The translations under genes and the position numbers were made by a program. From G963674835 sp963674835 (GTDB lineage: Bacteria > Planctomycetota > Planctomycetia > Pirellulales > Thermoguttaceae), in the NCBI GenBank assembly GCA_963674835.2, contig CAXXKC010000003.1, forward strand, positions 2,170,001 to 2,234,000: 64,000 nt of DNA. Direction: 5' to 3'. The notes under the pieces are model-generated. The model was given only the letters and a program-made list of their open reading frames with translations. It searched no databases and was not told the DNA's origin. The first letter of the stretch is position 1. Each line of letters starts with the position of its first letter. This document shows positions 1 to 8,522 of this stretch, one piece after another.

Positions 1-1
1 G

Positions 2-631
2 GCGCTGAATGTGCTGCGACAGGAATCACGCCAGGGGCAAATCGTTGCGGAACACGCGGCGCGGGTGGATCAGTGGCTGAAAGAAGTTCTGGCGGAGAAG
101 GCCCCAACGAAGAAGGCGCAGCTGGAGCGGGACCTGCTGTTGACCACACTGCGAGAAATGCAGGGGCAGCGGGATGAGCTGATTCGGATCTATACGGGCC
201 TGCTCGAGCGCGAGGACTTGACCGACATGGACCGCGCGCCGATCTGGAACAACCTGGCGTTCGTGCTGGCGTCGGACAAGCACGACGGAGCCAAGGCCCT
301 GGAACTGGCCAATCGGGCGGTCGCCGTTCTGGGGCCTGCGCCGGAAGTGCTCGACACGCGGGCGGTGGCGTACTTGGCGTCGGGCAAGCCGACGGAGGCA
401 ATCAAGGACCTGCGCGAGGCGATCGGCGGGAGCCCGAGCGGGTTGAAGTACTTCCATCTTGCCTTGGCCCAGGCAGCCGCCAGCGATCGGTCCGGCGCGG
501 CGAAGTCGTGGAAGACGGCGCACGGGGAGTTCGGGCTGACGGCAGCGCAGATACCGCCGCTGGAACGGAAGAGTTACGAGAAGCTGGCCACGTCGCTGGC
601 CGACCTGTTGAAAGATCGGAGCGGTTCATGA
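2..631 (+). CDS. TPR-like repeat protein, C-terminal part (cut by window start)
   Basis: The reading frame is open to the left edge, so only about the last 210 residues are visible. They are alpha-helical and contain degenerate tetratricopeptide-like pairs, such as the stretch around NNLAFVLASDKHDGAKALEL followed by DTRAVAYLASGKPTEAIKDL, which alternate small and bulky residues as TPR helices do. The family usually mediates protein-protein contacts; no catalytic domain is visible here. The stop overlaps the start of the next gene in an ATGA arrangement, so the two are probably translationally coupled. The N-terminal domain, and therefore the specific role, lies outside the window. Confidence 0.75.
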   Translation, partial: ALNVLRQESRQGQIVAEHAARVDQWLKEVLAEKAPTKKAQLERDLLLTTLREMQGQRDELIRIYTGLLEREDLTDMDRAPIWNNLAFVLASDKHDGAKALELANRAVAVLGPAPEVLDTRAVAYLASGKPTEAIKDLREAIGGSPSGLKYFHLALAQAAASDRSGAAKSWKTAHGEFGLTAAQIPPLERKSYEKLATSLADLLKDRSGS

Positions 632-906
632 CGGAACAGGCCGACTGGAAGTCGCTTTTGGCTGCCTGGCCCCACGACGCGCCGCGGCGCGGAGTTTTTG
701 TCGTCACGTTTGGCGAGCAGATTCCGTTCAGCGGATTTATCGTCGGCGACGGTTTTCTGCTGGTCGAACGGCAGACGCCCGACACGATGGGTGGCCGCAC
801 ACTCGTTATTCCTTACGAGAATATCTCGGCATTGAAGCTGACGGACGTCTTCAAGGAAAAGACTTTGCGCGAGTTCGGCTTCCAGGGGAGCCTGGGGAAG
901 AAGTAG
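628..906 (+). CDS. Small conserved-looking hypothetical protein (92 aa)
   Basis: A 92-residue protein whose ATG overlaps the stop of the TPR gene (ATGA), which decides the start against a longer upstream reading. It has no signal peptide or membrane segment. The middle alternates hydrophobic and charged residues (GVFVVTFGEQIPFSGFIVGD), suggesting a small beta-barrel or SH3-like fold. I do not recognise the family. The tight overlap suggests it works with, or is made together with, the TPR protein. It ends 25 bp from a convergent oxidoreductase gene. Confidence 0.7.
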   Translation: MTEQADWKSLLAAWPHDAPRRGVFVVTFGEQIPFSGFIVGDGFLLVERQTPDTMGGRTLVIPYENISALKLTDVFKEKTLREFGFQGSLGKK

Positions 907-930
907 CATCGCCGGAGGCTGCGGTTCGGA

Positions 931-2253
931 TCAGGCGATATCGGGCAGTTCGTAGCCTTTGCGGCGAGGGCGATCCAGGTAGCTGTTGGCCTCGTCGTCG
1001 CCGGGGAAGACCTCTTTGGCCGGGTCCCAGGTGAGTTTGCGGCCGACCCAGCGAGCGATGTTGCCGAGGTGGCACAGGATGGCGGAACGGTGGCCGATTT
1101 CGACGTCGGCAATCGGTCGTTGGCGCGAGCGGATGCAGTCGATCCAGTTGGCCAGATGATTGTCGCTGACCGGCAGGCGGATCTTCAGGTTGTCGGCGGG
1201 CGTTTGGACCAGGTCGACCGGATTGCTATCGACCGTGTTGTTGCCGATGCGGATCTTGCCCAGGTCGCCGATGAATTCGCCGCCGGCCGCAGGTCCGTTG
1301 TCGGTCAGCCGGATGGTGACGCCGTTGGCATAGCGGAACGTCACGTTACGGCCTCGACTGGTCAGATCGTTGCCGCGAGTGCGGCTTTCCGGGGCACTGT
1401 AGGTGACGGGCGGCAGCTTGCCGCCATCGCAGCAGACCTCGACCGGGCCGGTGTCGTCCATACCGAGCGCCCACTGGATTTGGTCGAACCCGTGGGCGCC
1501 GGTGCCGGTCATTTCGCCGCCGGACCAGGGGCGGAAGGAGATCCAGCCGGGGTTGGAACGCTGGATGAAGATGTCGGGATGGAATGGCACGGGTTCGGTG
1601 ATGCCGCACCAGGTATCCCAGTCGAGGCCTTGGGGCACCGGCTGGCCCGGTAGGTTGCACAGCCAAGGGCTGGGGTAGTTCTGAATGCAGACGGTGTGGA
1701 TCTTGCCGGCCACGCCATTGCGGACCAACTCGCAGCCGTAACGGTGCTGGGCCATCGAGCGTCGCTGACTGCCGGTTTGCAGCACGCGGCCGTATTTTCG
1801 GACGGCATCGACAAGGATGCGCCCTTCGCGGATCGTAAGCGACAGCGGTTTTTCGAGGTAGACGTCCTTGCCCATCTGGCAGGCGTGGATGGCGGGCAGA
1901 ACGTGCCAGTGGTCGGGCGTTGCGATGATGACTGCGTCGACATGGGGCGACTGGAGCAGCTTGCGATAGTCGGAATAGGCCTGGCATTTTCGCCGGGCGG
2001 CCACTTGATCGGCCCGGGTACGGTCGACATCGGCCACCGCGACGATCTGGGCCTGGGAGGGCAGCCCCATCAACTGGTTGGCCCGCCGGCCTGCGCCGAT
2101 GTAGCCGACGCCGATCCGGTCGTTGGCCCCCGGTTTATCCGGTGCGGCGAGAACACTGCTGGGGATGAGATAGGGAACGGCCACCGTGCCGGCCGCTACG
2201 GTCGTGAGTTGTCGGAGGAAACGCCGTCGGGTCGGTCGAGGGGACGAGCACAT
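931..2253 (-). CDS. Exported Gfo/Idh/MocA family oxidoreductase
   Basis: A 440-residue NAD(P)-dependent dehydrogenase-like protein. The N-terminus carries a twin-arginine signal (TRRRFLRQL followed by a hydrophobic stretch ending near SSVLAAP), so it is probably exported folded. A Rossmann fold follows (GVGYIGAGRRANQL), then the family's EKP motif (KDVYLEKPLSL) and a C-terminal alpha/beta substrate domain with GTGAHGFDQ, where the conserved Asp/His pair is expected. Family members oxidise or reduce sugars and cyclitols. The closest in-window relative, at 39.2-40.2 kb, is cytoplasmic. It is transcribed convergently with the TPR pair. Substrate cannot be told from sequence. Confidence 0.88.
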   Translation of the reverse strand: MCSSPRPTRRRFLRQLTTVAAGTVAVPYLIPSSVLAAPDKPGANDRIGVGYIGAGRRANQLMGLPSQAQIVAVADVDRTRADQVAARRKCQAYSDYRKLLQSPHVDAVIIATPDHWHVLPAIHACQMGKDVYLEKPLSLTIREGRILVDAVRKYGRVLQTGSQRRSMAQHRYGCELVRNGVAGKIHTVCIQNYPSPWLCNLPGQPVPQGLDWDTWCGITEPVPFHPDIFIQRSNPGWISFRPWSGGEMTGTGAHGFDQIQWALGMDDTGPVEVCCDGGKLPPVTYSAPESRTRGNDLTSRGRNVTFRYANGVTIRLTDNGPAAGGEFIGDLGKIRIGNNTVDSNPVDLVQTPADNLKIRLPVSDNHLANWIDCIRSRQRPIADVEIGHRSAILCHLGNIARWVGRKLTWDPAKEVFPGDDEANSYLDRPRRKGYELPDIA

Positions 2254-2727
2254 GTGGGGACCTTCTTACAGAACCATTGTGTTGAATACAAGGGTAACGA
2301 CGGGTAAAGAACGACCAAGCCGGAATCACGACAAAGGAGAAAGCGACGCCACCCCCGCAGGTGGAGCAAACTCGTCGCGCCAGTGTCACCATAATGTCAC
2401 TGCGAAGCGAATGCAATCGAAAGGGCATCTGTGGCGCGGGTTGCGGCGGGTGGCGGGGGAGGCGAGTTTCTTGCGAGAGATGGCGGAATGTTCGGTACAG
2501 GTGGTCCGTGCGCGCGGTGCTGGGCGTTACGGGCGGCAGATTCGGAATTTGCGGAACCGACTCGGACGAGGCGGGATCAGCTACCCCACAACAGACGGCC
2601 GGTGCGCACATTGCGAGCTACGCTTGTTCGAGATCAATCGTTTCCATACTCCATACCGGATGTGCCCATTGAGGCTCCGGGTGCGTTGGAGATTCGCGGA
2701 GAGCGGGAGAGAGGAAGCCAGATTCCC
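2254..2727. other. Intergenic region between divergent genes
   Basis: This 474-bp stretch separates the oxidoreductase start from the HDOD gene. An in-frame extension of the HDOD frame reaches back to about 2431, but it is low-complexity Gly/Arg-rich text without protein character, so I treat the region as noncoding with divergent promoters. No clear promoter, riboswitch or repeat was recognised. Confidence 0.4.
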
Positions 2728-3597
2728 ATGACCGAATTGGACGTTCAAAGCCCTGGTTTGTCGCGGGCGGCACTTGTCCGGCGCATCGATGAGATATCGA
2801 CGCTTCCGGAGGTCGCCGTGCGCGTGCTCGAGGTGGCCAACGATCCGCACTCGGGAGCCCCGGAGTTGAAGGAGGTGATGGAGACCGACGTTGCGTTGAG
2901 CGCCCGCGTGCTGCGCTGCGTGAATTCGTCGGCCTACGCGGTGCGGATGAAGATAACGAACCTGCAGCAGGCCATTGCGTATCTGGGCGTGAAGCAGGTT
3001 CGCAACCTGGCGATGACGGCGAGCGTGAGTGGACTGTTTCAGCAGAACGAGACCATTGGACCGTATTGCCGCCTGCAATTGTGGCGTCACCTGGTCTCGG
3101 TTGGGATCGGTGCCCGGCTGATTGCGATGCGGTTGAAGTCGATGGACTTCGAGGACGTGTTTCTGGCGGGTCTGCTGCACGACATCGGCATCGTGCTGGA
3201 GGACCAATACACGCACGGTCCTTTCACCGACATCATGACTTCGCTGGACGAAGAGAAGACGCTTTGCGACGTAGAGCGCAGCCACCTAGGATTCGATCAC
3301 ACGCAGATCGGCAGCGACGCGGCCAAATTGTGGAGGTTTCCGGAGCCTGTGAAGGCGGCGATTCGCTACCATCATTGTTCGGCGAGCTACCGCGGCCACG
3401 ACGTCAACCTGGTGCGGTGCGTGGAGCTGGCGAACCTGATTTGCACGTTGAAGGGCATTTCGTCGGTGGGGGTGAAGTTGGTGCGGTTTTCGCGGCACGT
3501 GTTGAGCAGTTTGGGGATGACCAAAGAGGACATTGCGATCCTCGCCGAGGATTTCGACGCCGAATTCGCCGGAAACGCAAGCCTGTTCCAGATCTGA
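2728..3597 (+). CDS. HDOD domain signalling protein
   Basis: A 289-residue HDOD protein. The ATG at 2728 is preceded by a purine-rich GAGAGGAAG ribosome site, and upstream in-frame sequence does not look like protein. The HDOD core runs from about residue 20 to 220: LPEVAVRVLEVANDP, the two-helix segment ALSARVLRCVNSSAY, and IAYLGVKQVRNLAM. HDOD domains are relatives of HD phosphohydrolases that usually lost the metal site, but here FLAGLLHDIGIV keeps an HDIG-like motif, so residual catalysis is possible. It ends 10 bp before the hybrid histidine kinase, indicating one transcript. HDOD proteins commonly act in motility, c-di-GMP or stress signalling; the partner kinase here suggests a phosphorelay branch. 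Confidence 0.9.
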   Translation: MTELDVQSPGLSRAALVRRIDEISTLPEVAVRVLEVANDPHSGAPELKEVMETDVALSARVLRCVNSSAYAVRMKITNLQQAIAYLGVKQVRNLAMTASVSGLFQQNETIGPYCRLQLWRHLVSVGIGARLIAMRLKSMDFEDVFLAGLLHDIGIVLEDQYTHGPFTDIMTSLDEEKTLCDVERSHLGFDHTQIGSDAAKLWRFPEPVKAAIRYHHCSASYRGHDVNLVRCVELANLICTLKGISSVGVKLVRFSRHVLSSLGMTKEDIAILAEDFDAEFAGNASLFQI

Positions 3598-3607
3598 GTG
3601 CATTTTC

Positions 3608-5401
3608 ATGGAAAGCCAGTTGCGCGACATTCCGGGCTTGCTCGACATCATCCAATACACGTCGGATGACACGGGCTTCCTTGCCTCGGTAGGCGAGCTG
3701 CTGCAGTCGCACCGCCCGTTGCTGCTTTTGCAGACCGACGGCGACGGCAACCTGCTGGCCGCGGAGAGTCTGCGCAAGGAACTGGATCCGGGCATCGCGG
3801 GACCACTGTCGCGACTGCTGGTGGAAGCGATCCGCGAGAGGGAAGCGTGTACCATCGAGGCGAGGCACGACGGGCGGCCGCGAGCCGCCATGGCCCTGCG
3901 GATTCAAGATGGATACCGGGGTACGATCCTGGGATGCCTGCTGGAGAATCCTCCCGAGGCGTACGATTCGAACAGCGACGGCGAGATCTCGAAGACGATT
4001 TGCGGCGCTTTCGCATGGGCGATGATGCATCACAAGACCCAAGTGGCACGGCTGCAGGCCCGAGTGCGTCACTTGCAGGCGGAAGCCCAGACGCTCAAGA
4101 CGGCCCACGCGGAGGCCGTTTCGAACGTGATGTCGGAGCACGAGAAGCGCCGGTGCATCCAGGAACAGAACACCCACATCGAGGAGGTTCTCCGCGCGGC
4201 GGAGACGGCCAGTCGCGCCAAGAGCGAGTTTCTGACCAACATGAGCCACGAGATTCGCACGCCGATGACGGCCATTCTGGGCTATGCGGACGTGCTGCTG
4301 GAGAACCTGCAGGATCGCGAGAGTATCCAGGCGGCGCAGACGATTCGCCGCAACGGCGAGTACCTGCTCGAGGTGATCAACGGCATTCTCGATCTGTCGA
4401 AGCTCGAGTCGGGAAGGTTGACGACGGACCGGCTTCCCGTATCGCCGGTGCAGATGCTGAAGGACGTTGTTTCGCTGATGCGGGTGCGGGCGGACGCGAA
4501 GGGGCTACCGCTGTCGGTGACGTACGAGCCGCCGATTCCCGAGTCGATTATCACGGATCCGACCCGGCTGCGGCAGATTCTGATCAACGTGGTGGGCAAC
4601 GCGATCAAGTTCACCGAGACCGGCGGTGTTCAGATGATCCTGCGGTTGTTGGATGCCGACGGAGAGAGGCCGCTGCTGCAGTTGGACGTAGTGGATACGG
4701 GCATCGGAATTACGCAGGAGCAACAAAGCCGGCTTTTCCAGGCTTTCAGCCAGGGAGATTCGTCGATCAACCGGCGTTTCGGCGGCAGCGGCTTGGGACT
4801 GGCCATCAGCAAGCGGCTGGCCGTCATGCTGGGCGGCGACCTGACGGTGGTCAGCGAGCCGGGCAAGGGAAGCACGTTCACGATCACCATCGGCACCGGT
4901 TCGCTGGACGGAATCCGGCTGTTGGACCGTCCGGGCGAGAACGACGCTCCTTTCACTCCGCAGGTCAATGCGGAGGCGCCCGTGGGGAATCTGGGATGTC
5001 GGATCCTGCTGGCCGAGGACGGCCCGGACAACCAGCGTTTGATTTCGTTCCTGCTGAAGAAGGCGGGGGCGGAAGTGGTCATTGCGTCGAACGGCCTGGA
5101 GGCGGTCGAGAAGGTTTGCGCCACTTTCTCGAACTCGATACAGCAGCCGGGGCGGCAGGCGCCGTTCGATCTGATCTTCATGGACATCCAGATGCCGGTG
5201 ATGGACGGCTACGAAGCAACCCGGCGGCTGCGCGCTGCGGGGTACACGGGTCCGATCGTGGCCTTGTCGGCGCACAGCATGCCCCAGGACATCCAGCAGT
5301 GCTTCGCGGCCAGTTGCGATGATTACCTGGCCAAGCCGATCAATCGGGACAAGCTGCTGGCAACAGTCGCCCGGTACGCACCGAAGGCGGCCGCCTGCTA
5401 A
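3608..5401 (+). CDS. Hybrid sensor histidine kinase with receiver domain
   Basis: A 597-residue cytoplasmic hybrid kinase with no membrane segments. Residues 1 to about 160 may be a GAF-like sensory domain (LLLLQTDGDGNLLAAESL). A short coiled coil (about 140-195) leads to the HisKA box NMSHEIRTPM with His214 as phosphoacceptor, then the ATPase domain: N box NVVGNAIKFTE, G1 VVDTGIGI and G2 FGGSGLGLAISKRL. The C-terminal receiver (about 475-597) has FMDIQMPVMDG with phosphoacceptor Asp526 and the conserved Lys576 in YLAKPIN. The ATG at 3608 lies 10 bp after the HDOD stop, so it is probably cotranscribed. Nothing shows the stimulus; the HDOD protein is the likeliest functional partner. Confidence 0.93.
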   Translation: MESQLRDIPGLLDIIQYTSDDTGFLASVGELLQSHRPLLLLQTDGDGNLLAAESLRKELDPGIAGPLSRLLVEAIREREACTIEARHDGRPRAAMALRIQDGYRGTILGCLLENPPEAYDSNSDGEISKTICGAFAWAMMHHKTQVARLQARVRHLQAEAQTLKTAHAEAVSNVMSEHEKRRCIQEQNTHIEEVLRAAETASRAKSEFLTNMSHEIRTPMTAILGYADVLLENLQDRESIQAAQTIRRNGEYLLEVINGILDLSKLESGRLTTDRLPVSPVQMLKDVVSLMRVRADAKGLPLSVTYEPPIPESIITDPTRLRQILINVVGNAIKFTETGGVQMILRLLDADGERPLLQLDVVDTGIGITQEQQSRLFQAFSQGDSSINRRFGGSGLGLAISKRLAVMLGGDLTVVSEPGKGSTFTITIGTGSLDGIRLLDRPGENDAPFTPQVNAEAPVGNLGCRILLAEDGPDNQRLISFLLKKAGAEVVIASNGLEAVEKVCATFSNSIQQPGRQAPFDLIFMDIQMPVMDGYEATRRLRAAGYTGPIVALSAHSMPQDIQQCFAASCDDYLAKPINRDKLLATVARYAPKAAAC

Positions 5402-5499
5402 GGGGCCGGGGCGAGTCGCACTTGACGGCAGCGCTGCCGGTGGTGTGCTTCTACCGTTGGAGAAGGCGATTTGCAGGCTGCGCCGGCGCGAGATGCGCT

Positions 5500-6771
5500 C
5501 TAGCGGCCGGCGCGACTTTCGCGGATCGCTTCGTACATTGCGCAGACGTTTTCCACGGGGATCTGCGCTTGCACGTTGTGGATGGTGTTGAAGACGAATC
5601 CGCCTCCGCGGCCGAAGATGGCGATGCGTTCCTTGACTTCGCGGCGGACTTCTTCGGGCGTGCCGAAGGGGAGGGTCTTCTGCGTATCGACGCCACCGCC
5701 CCAGAAGGTCAGCCGGGCGCCGAATTCCTCCTTGAGCACGACGGGGTCCATACCGGCGGCCGAGCACTGTACGGGGTTGAGGACATCGAAGCCTGAGTCG
5801 ATGAAGTCGGGAAGCAGGCCGACGACCGAGCCGCAGGAGTGGATGAAGCTCTTCCAGGAAGTGTGTTGGTGAATCCAGTCGTTGACGCGCCGGTGGAAGG
5901 GCTGATAGAGGCTGCAATACGCGCGGCGGCTGATGAAGGGCCCGGCCTGCGTGCCGAAGTCGGTACCCGTTACAAAGACGACAGCGATGCGGTCGCCGAC
6001 GGCATCGTAGATCTTGGCCAGGTTAGCCAGAGCGATCTCACACTGGCGGCGGAAGACTTCGTATACGTAGTCGAACCGCATGGCGGTGCTCATGTACCAT
6101 TCCGTGACGTCGCGGATTCCCTTGGGATGCTTCAGGAACGGAGCGGGGACGAGGGCGATATCGCCGAAGGCGGTGCCGCCGAAGCTGGCAAGGATGGCCT
6201 TGTCGGTTTCGTCGTAGAGTTGCTGGGCGGTGACGGCGAAGTATTGCAGGTCGTCGTCGCTGACCGGCGTGAACTCTTCGAGGTTGTCGTCGACGTTGAG
6301 CGACTCGTCTTCGATCGGCTCCTGGCGGACGATCGAGTCGAAGTAGAAGCCGCCGTTGGGCATGCGCCCGCTGGGCACGGCTGACGTGTCCCCCTCGGGA
6401 TACATGAGAATGTCGCCGTTGGGCTCCGGATCGGTGTTGAAGCCCTGGGGCACGAGGACGGGCGTTTCGTCGAAGAGGGTCCAGGGCCTCCAGCCTTCGT
6501 TGCGGAAGCCGAACATGGTTTCGCGCCGTCCCATTCCGACGACATCGACGCCGAGGGCATCGATGAGATCGAGCCCGATTTCCCCGAGCATTTGGTAGGG
6601 TTCGACGACTTTGACCGGCGTGCCGGGCGGATCGAGCTTGAGGGCTTGCCGGAGTTGATAAACGGTGCTTGCGTGCATTCCCGTCACGGGACTGGCGCCA
6701 AGATCGAGCGGTACGTAGTCCGGATCGCGATGGGCCAAAGCGGCTTCGACGCGCTGGCGGGAAGTGAGCAT
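5500..6771 (-). CDS. Uroporphyrinogen decarboxylase-like (UroD superfamily) protein
   Basis: A 423-residue UroD-superfamily TIM barrel. The ATG at 6771 has a GAGGAG site about 7 bp upstream, and the sequence begins MLTSRQRVEAALAHRDPDYV, the usual start of this group, so a longer upstream reading is rejected. Relatives include haem-pathway UroD and corrinoid/CoM methyltransferases (MtaA, CmuA types). The metal-site region reads SFIHSCGSVVG, giving a His-x-Cys pair. The position where methyltransferases usually have the third Cys reads FNTIHNVQ, without Cys. It is therefore unlikely to be haem UroD and may be an O- or S-demethylation partner. It is divergent from alkaline phosphatase. Confidence 0.82.
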   Translation of the reverse strand: MLTSRQRVEAALAHRDPDYVPLDLGASPVTGMHASTVYQLRQALKLDPPGTPVKVVEPYQMLGEIGLDLIDALGVDVVGMGRRETMFGFRNEGWRPWTLFDETPVLVPQGFNTDPEPNGDILMYPEGDTSAVPSGRMPNGGFYFDSIVRQEPIEDESLNVDDNLEEFTPVSDDDLQYFAVTAQQLYDETDKAILASFGGTAFGDIALVPAPFLKHPKGIRDVTEWYMSTAMRFDYVYEVFRRQCEIALANLAKIYDAVGDRIAVVFVTGTDFGTQAGPFISRRAYCSLYQPFHRRVNDWIHQHTSWKSFIHSCGSVVGLLPDFIDSGFDVLNPVQCSAAGMDPVVLKEEFGARLTFWGGGVDTQKTLPFGTPEEVRREVKERIAIFGRGGGFVFNTIHNVQAQIPVENVCAMYEAIRESRAGR

Positions 6772-6966
6772 GGAAGGACTCCTCGTAGGATATGAGTTGG
6801 ACGAGACCCACGCCTTGATGTTTGCGGTGCCTCTGGGGCACGTTGTGGACGACGGCCTAAGCCGGTCGAGAGCGGCCGGTTGCAATGGGTTGATTGTAGC
6901 CGTCTGGTACCGAATCCGCCAGAAGGGGTGAACGCGGCATAGATGTCCCTCGCGGGGGTAGCAGGT

Positions 6967-6995
6967 TTGCCTTTGCTTCGGCGAGTGTCTATTCT
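6967..6995 (+). promoter_or_regulatory. Candidate sigma-70-type promoter of the alkaline phosphatase gene
   Basis: TTGCCT and TATTCT are separated by 17 bp and lie about 60 bp before the phosphatase start. Each hexamer matches four of six consensus bases. No Pho-box-like direct repeats were recognised nearby. Confidence 0.35.
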
Positions 6996-7053
6996 TGCAG
7001 AGAGAGTCTCACCTTTTGCTCGAATTCCCCAAGACTTGCGCAGGAGACTGATA

Positions 7054-8487
7054 ATGATGCGTCGTATGGTGCGAATGGCGCTGCTAGTGGCAGCGATCAC
7101 CCTTGTCGGGGGCCAGTTGGCGCAGGCCCAGGTTAAGAACGTGATTCTGATGATTTCCGACGGTGCCGGCTTCAATACGTGGAACGGCGCGAGCATGTAT
7201 CAAGGGAAGTGGGACGCCGCGACGGGCCGAAGCACACAAGTGTATGACGGCAAGGGGTGGGTTCAATTGGCGTGCAGCACGTATCCTCTGAACACGTCCG
7301 GCACGCCGACCGGCAACGACAAGCAGGATGTGGCACTGGTGTACGATCCGAGCAAAGCGTGGAATCCAAAAACTGGGTTCGAGTGGCTGAGCGCCGGCTA
7401 CACCGATTCGGCGGCGGCAGCAACGGCGCTGGACACGGGAGAGAAGACGTACGACAGCGCCATCAATTGGAGTAATACGGACAAGCCGATCGCGCGGACG
7501 ATTCCACGGTTGGCCAAGTCGGCCGGAAAGGCGGCAGGTGTGGTGACAAGCGTGCAGTGGTCGCATGCCACGCCGGCCGGTTTGGGCGGTGCCCATAGCA
7601 GAAGCCGGAACGAATACGAATCGATCGCCCAACAGTTGGTCGATGGCGGGGAGCTTGATGTGATCATGGGGGCCGGCAATCCCGACTATGATGACGACGG
7701 GAAGCCGATGAGAAAGAAGCGATCGTACAAGTACGTCGGGGGCGAGGCGGCTTGGAAGGGGATCGAGAAGGCTCGCGCCACGTCGGGAGGAACGTACAAG
7801 GGGTTCCGCCCGGTTTCGACACGCGAGGAATTCGTGGCGTTGCTTTCCGGCCCGGTTCCGGACAAGGTGTTGGGGACGGCGCAGGTGGCGCAGTCATTGC
7901 AGGTTGCGAGGGGCGGCGCGAAGCTGGAGGATCCGCCGTTTGACGATCCGATGATTTCCCGTGTGCCGACGTTGGCAGAGATGGCCGGCGGTGCGTTGCG
8001 GGTTTTGGGGAAGAACCCCAACGGGTTCTATCTGATGATCGAGGGAGGGGCAGTCGACTGGGCGAACCACAAGCGACATGGGGGGCGGATGATCGAAGAG
8101 CAGGTGGATTTCAACCGCGCGGTCCAGGCAGTCGTCGATTGGGTCGATGCGAACAGCAACTGGGATGAGACGCTGCTGATCCTCACCGCCGACCACGAGA
8201 CCGGGAAGGTATGGGGCCCCAACTCGGCGTCCAAGCCGTTCGATCCGATTGTCGACCGGGGTGCGGGGAAGTTGCCGGGAATGCACCACAATTCGGGCAG
8301 TCATACGAACAGCCTGGTGCCGGTGTACGCACGGGGCAGCGCCGCCAAGCTGTTGACGGGGCAGGTCGTGGGCACCGACCCGGTGCGCGGGGCGTACATC
8401 GACAACACGGGCGTGTTCCGGGTCATCGCGCAGGCGATGGGTGCGGCCGCGGAGAAACCGGCTGTGGCGGCGCCCGTATCGCAGTAA
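7054..8487 (+). CDS. phoA-like: Secreted alkaline phosphatase
   Basis: A 477-residue PhoA-superfamily enzyme that releases phosphate from phosphomonoesters outside the cytoplasm. The start has AGGAG 8 bp upstream, and the first ~26 residues form a Sec signal (MRRMVRMALLVAAITLVGG ending LAQAQ). Metal and catalytic motifs are present: first Asp ligand in MISDGAGF, the nucleophile Ser119 in TDSAAAATAL, ligands in EGGAVDWANH and LTADHETG, and the last His in SGSHTNSLVP. Its length matches bacterial alkaline phosphatases. It stands alone, with a divergent UroD-like gene upstream and a convergent hydrolase gene downstream. Phosphate-starvation control is the family rule but is not evident here. Confidence 0.93.
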   Translation: MMRRMVRMALLVAAITLVGGQLAQAQVKNVILMISDGAGFNTWNGASMYQGKWDAATGRSTQVYDGKGWVQLACSTYPLNTSGTPTGNDKQDVALVYDPSKAWNPKTGFEWLSAGYTDSAAAATALDTGEKTYDSAINWSNTDKPIARTIPRLAKSAGKAAGVVTSVQWSHATPAGLGGAHSRSRNEYESIAQQLVDGGELDVIMGAGNPDYDDDGKPMRKKRSYKYVGGEAAWKGIEKARATSGGTYKGFRPVSTREEFVALLSGPVPDKVLGTAQVAQSLQVARGGAKLEDPPFDDPMISRVPTLAEMAGGALRVLGKNPNGFYLMIEGGAVDWANHKRHGGRMIEEQVDFNRAVQAVVDWVDANSNWDETLLILTADHETGKVWGPNSASKPFDPIVDRGAGKLPGMHHNSGSHTNSLVPVYARGSAAKLLTGQVVGTDPVRGAYIDNTGVFRVIAQAMGAAAEKPAVAAPVSQ

Positions 8488-8522
8488 CGCGGGGACCGGT
8501 CGGACAGGGTCGCGACGTTTGC

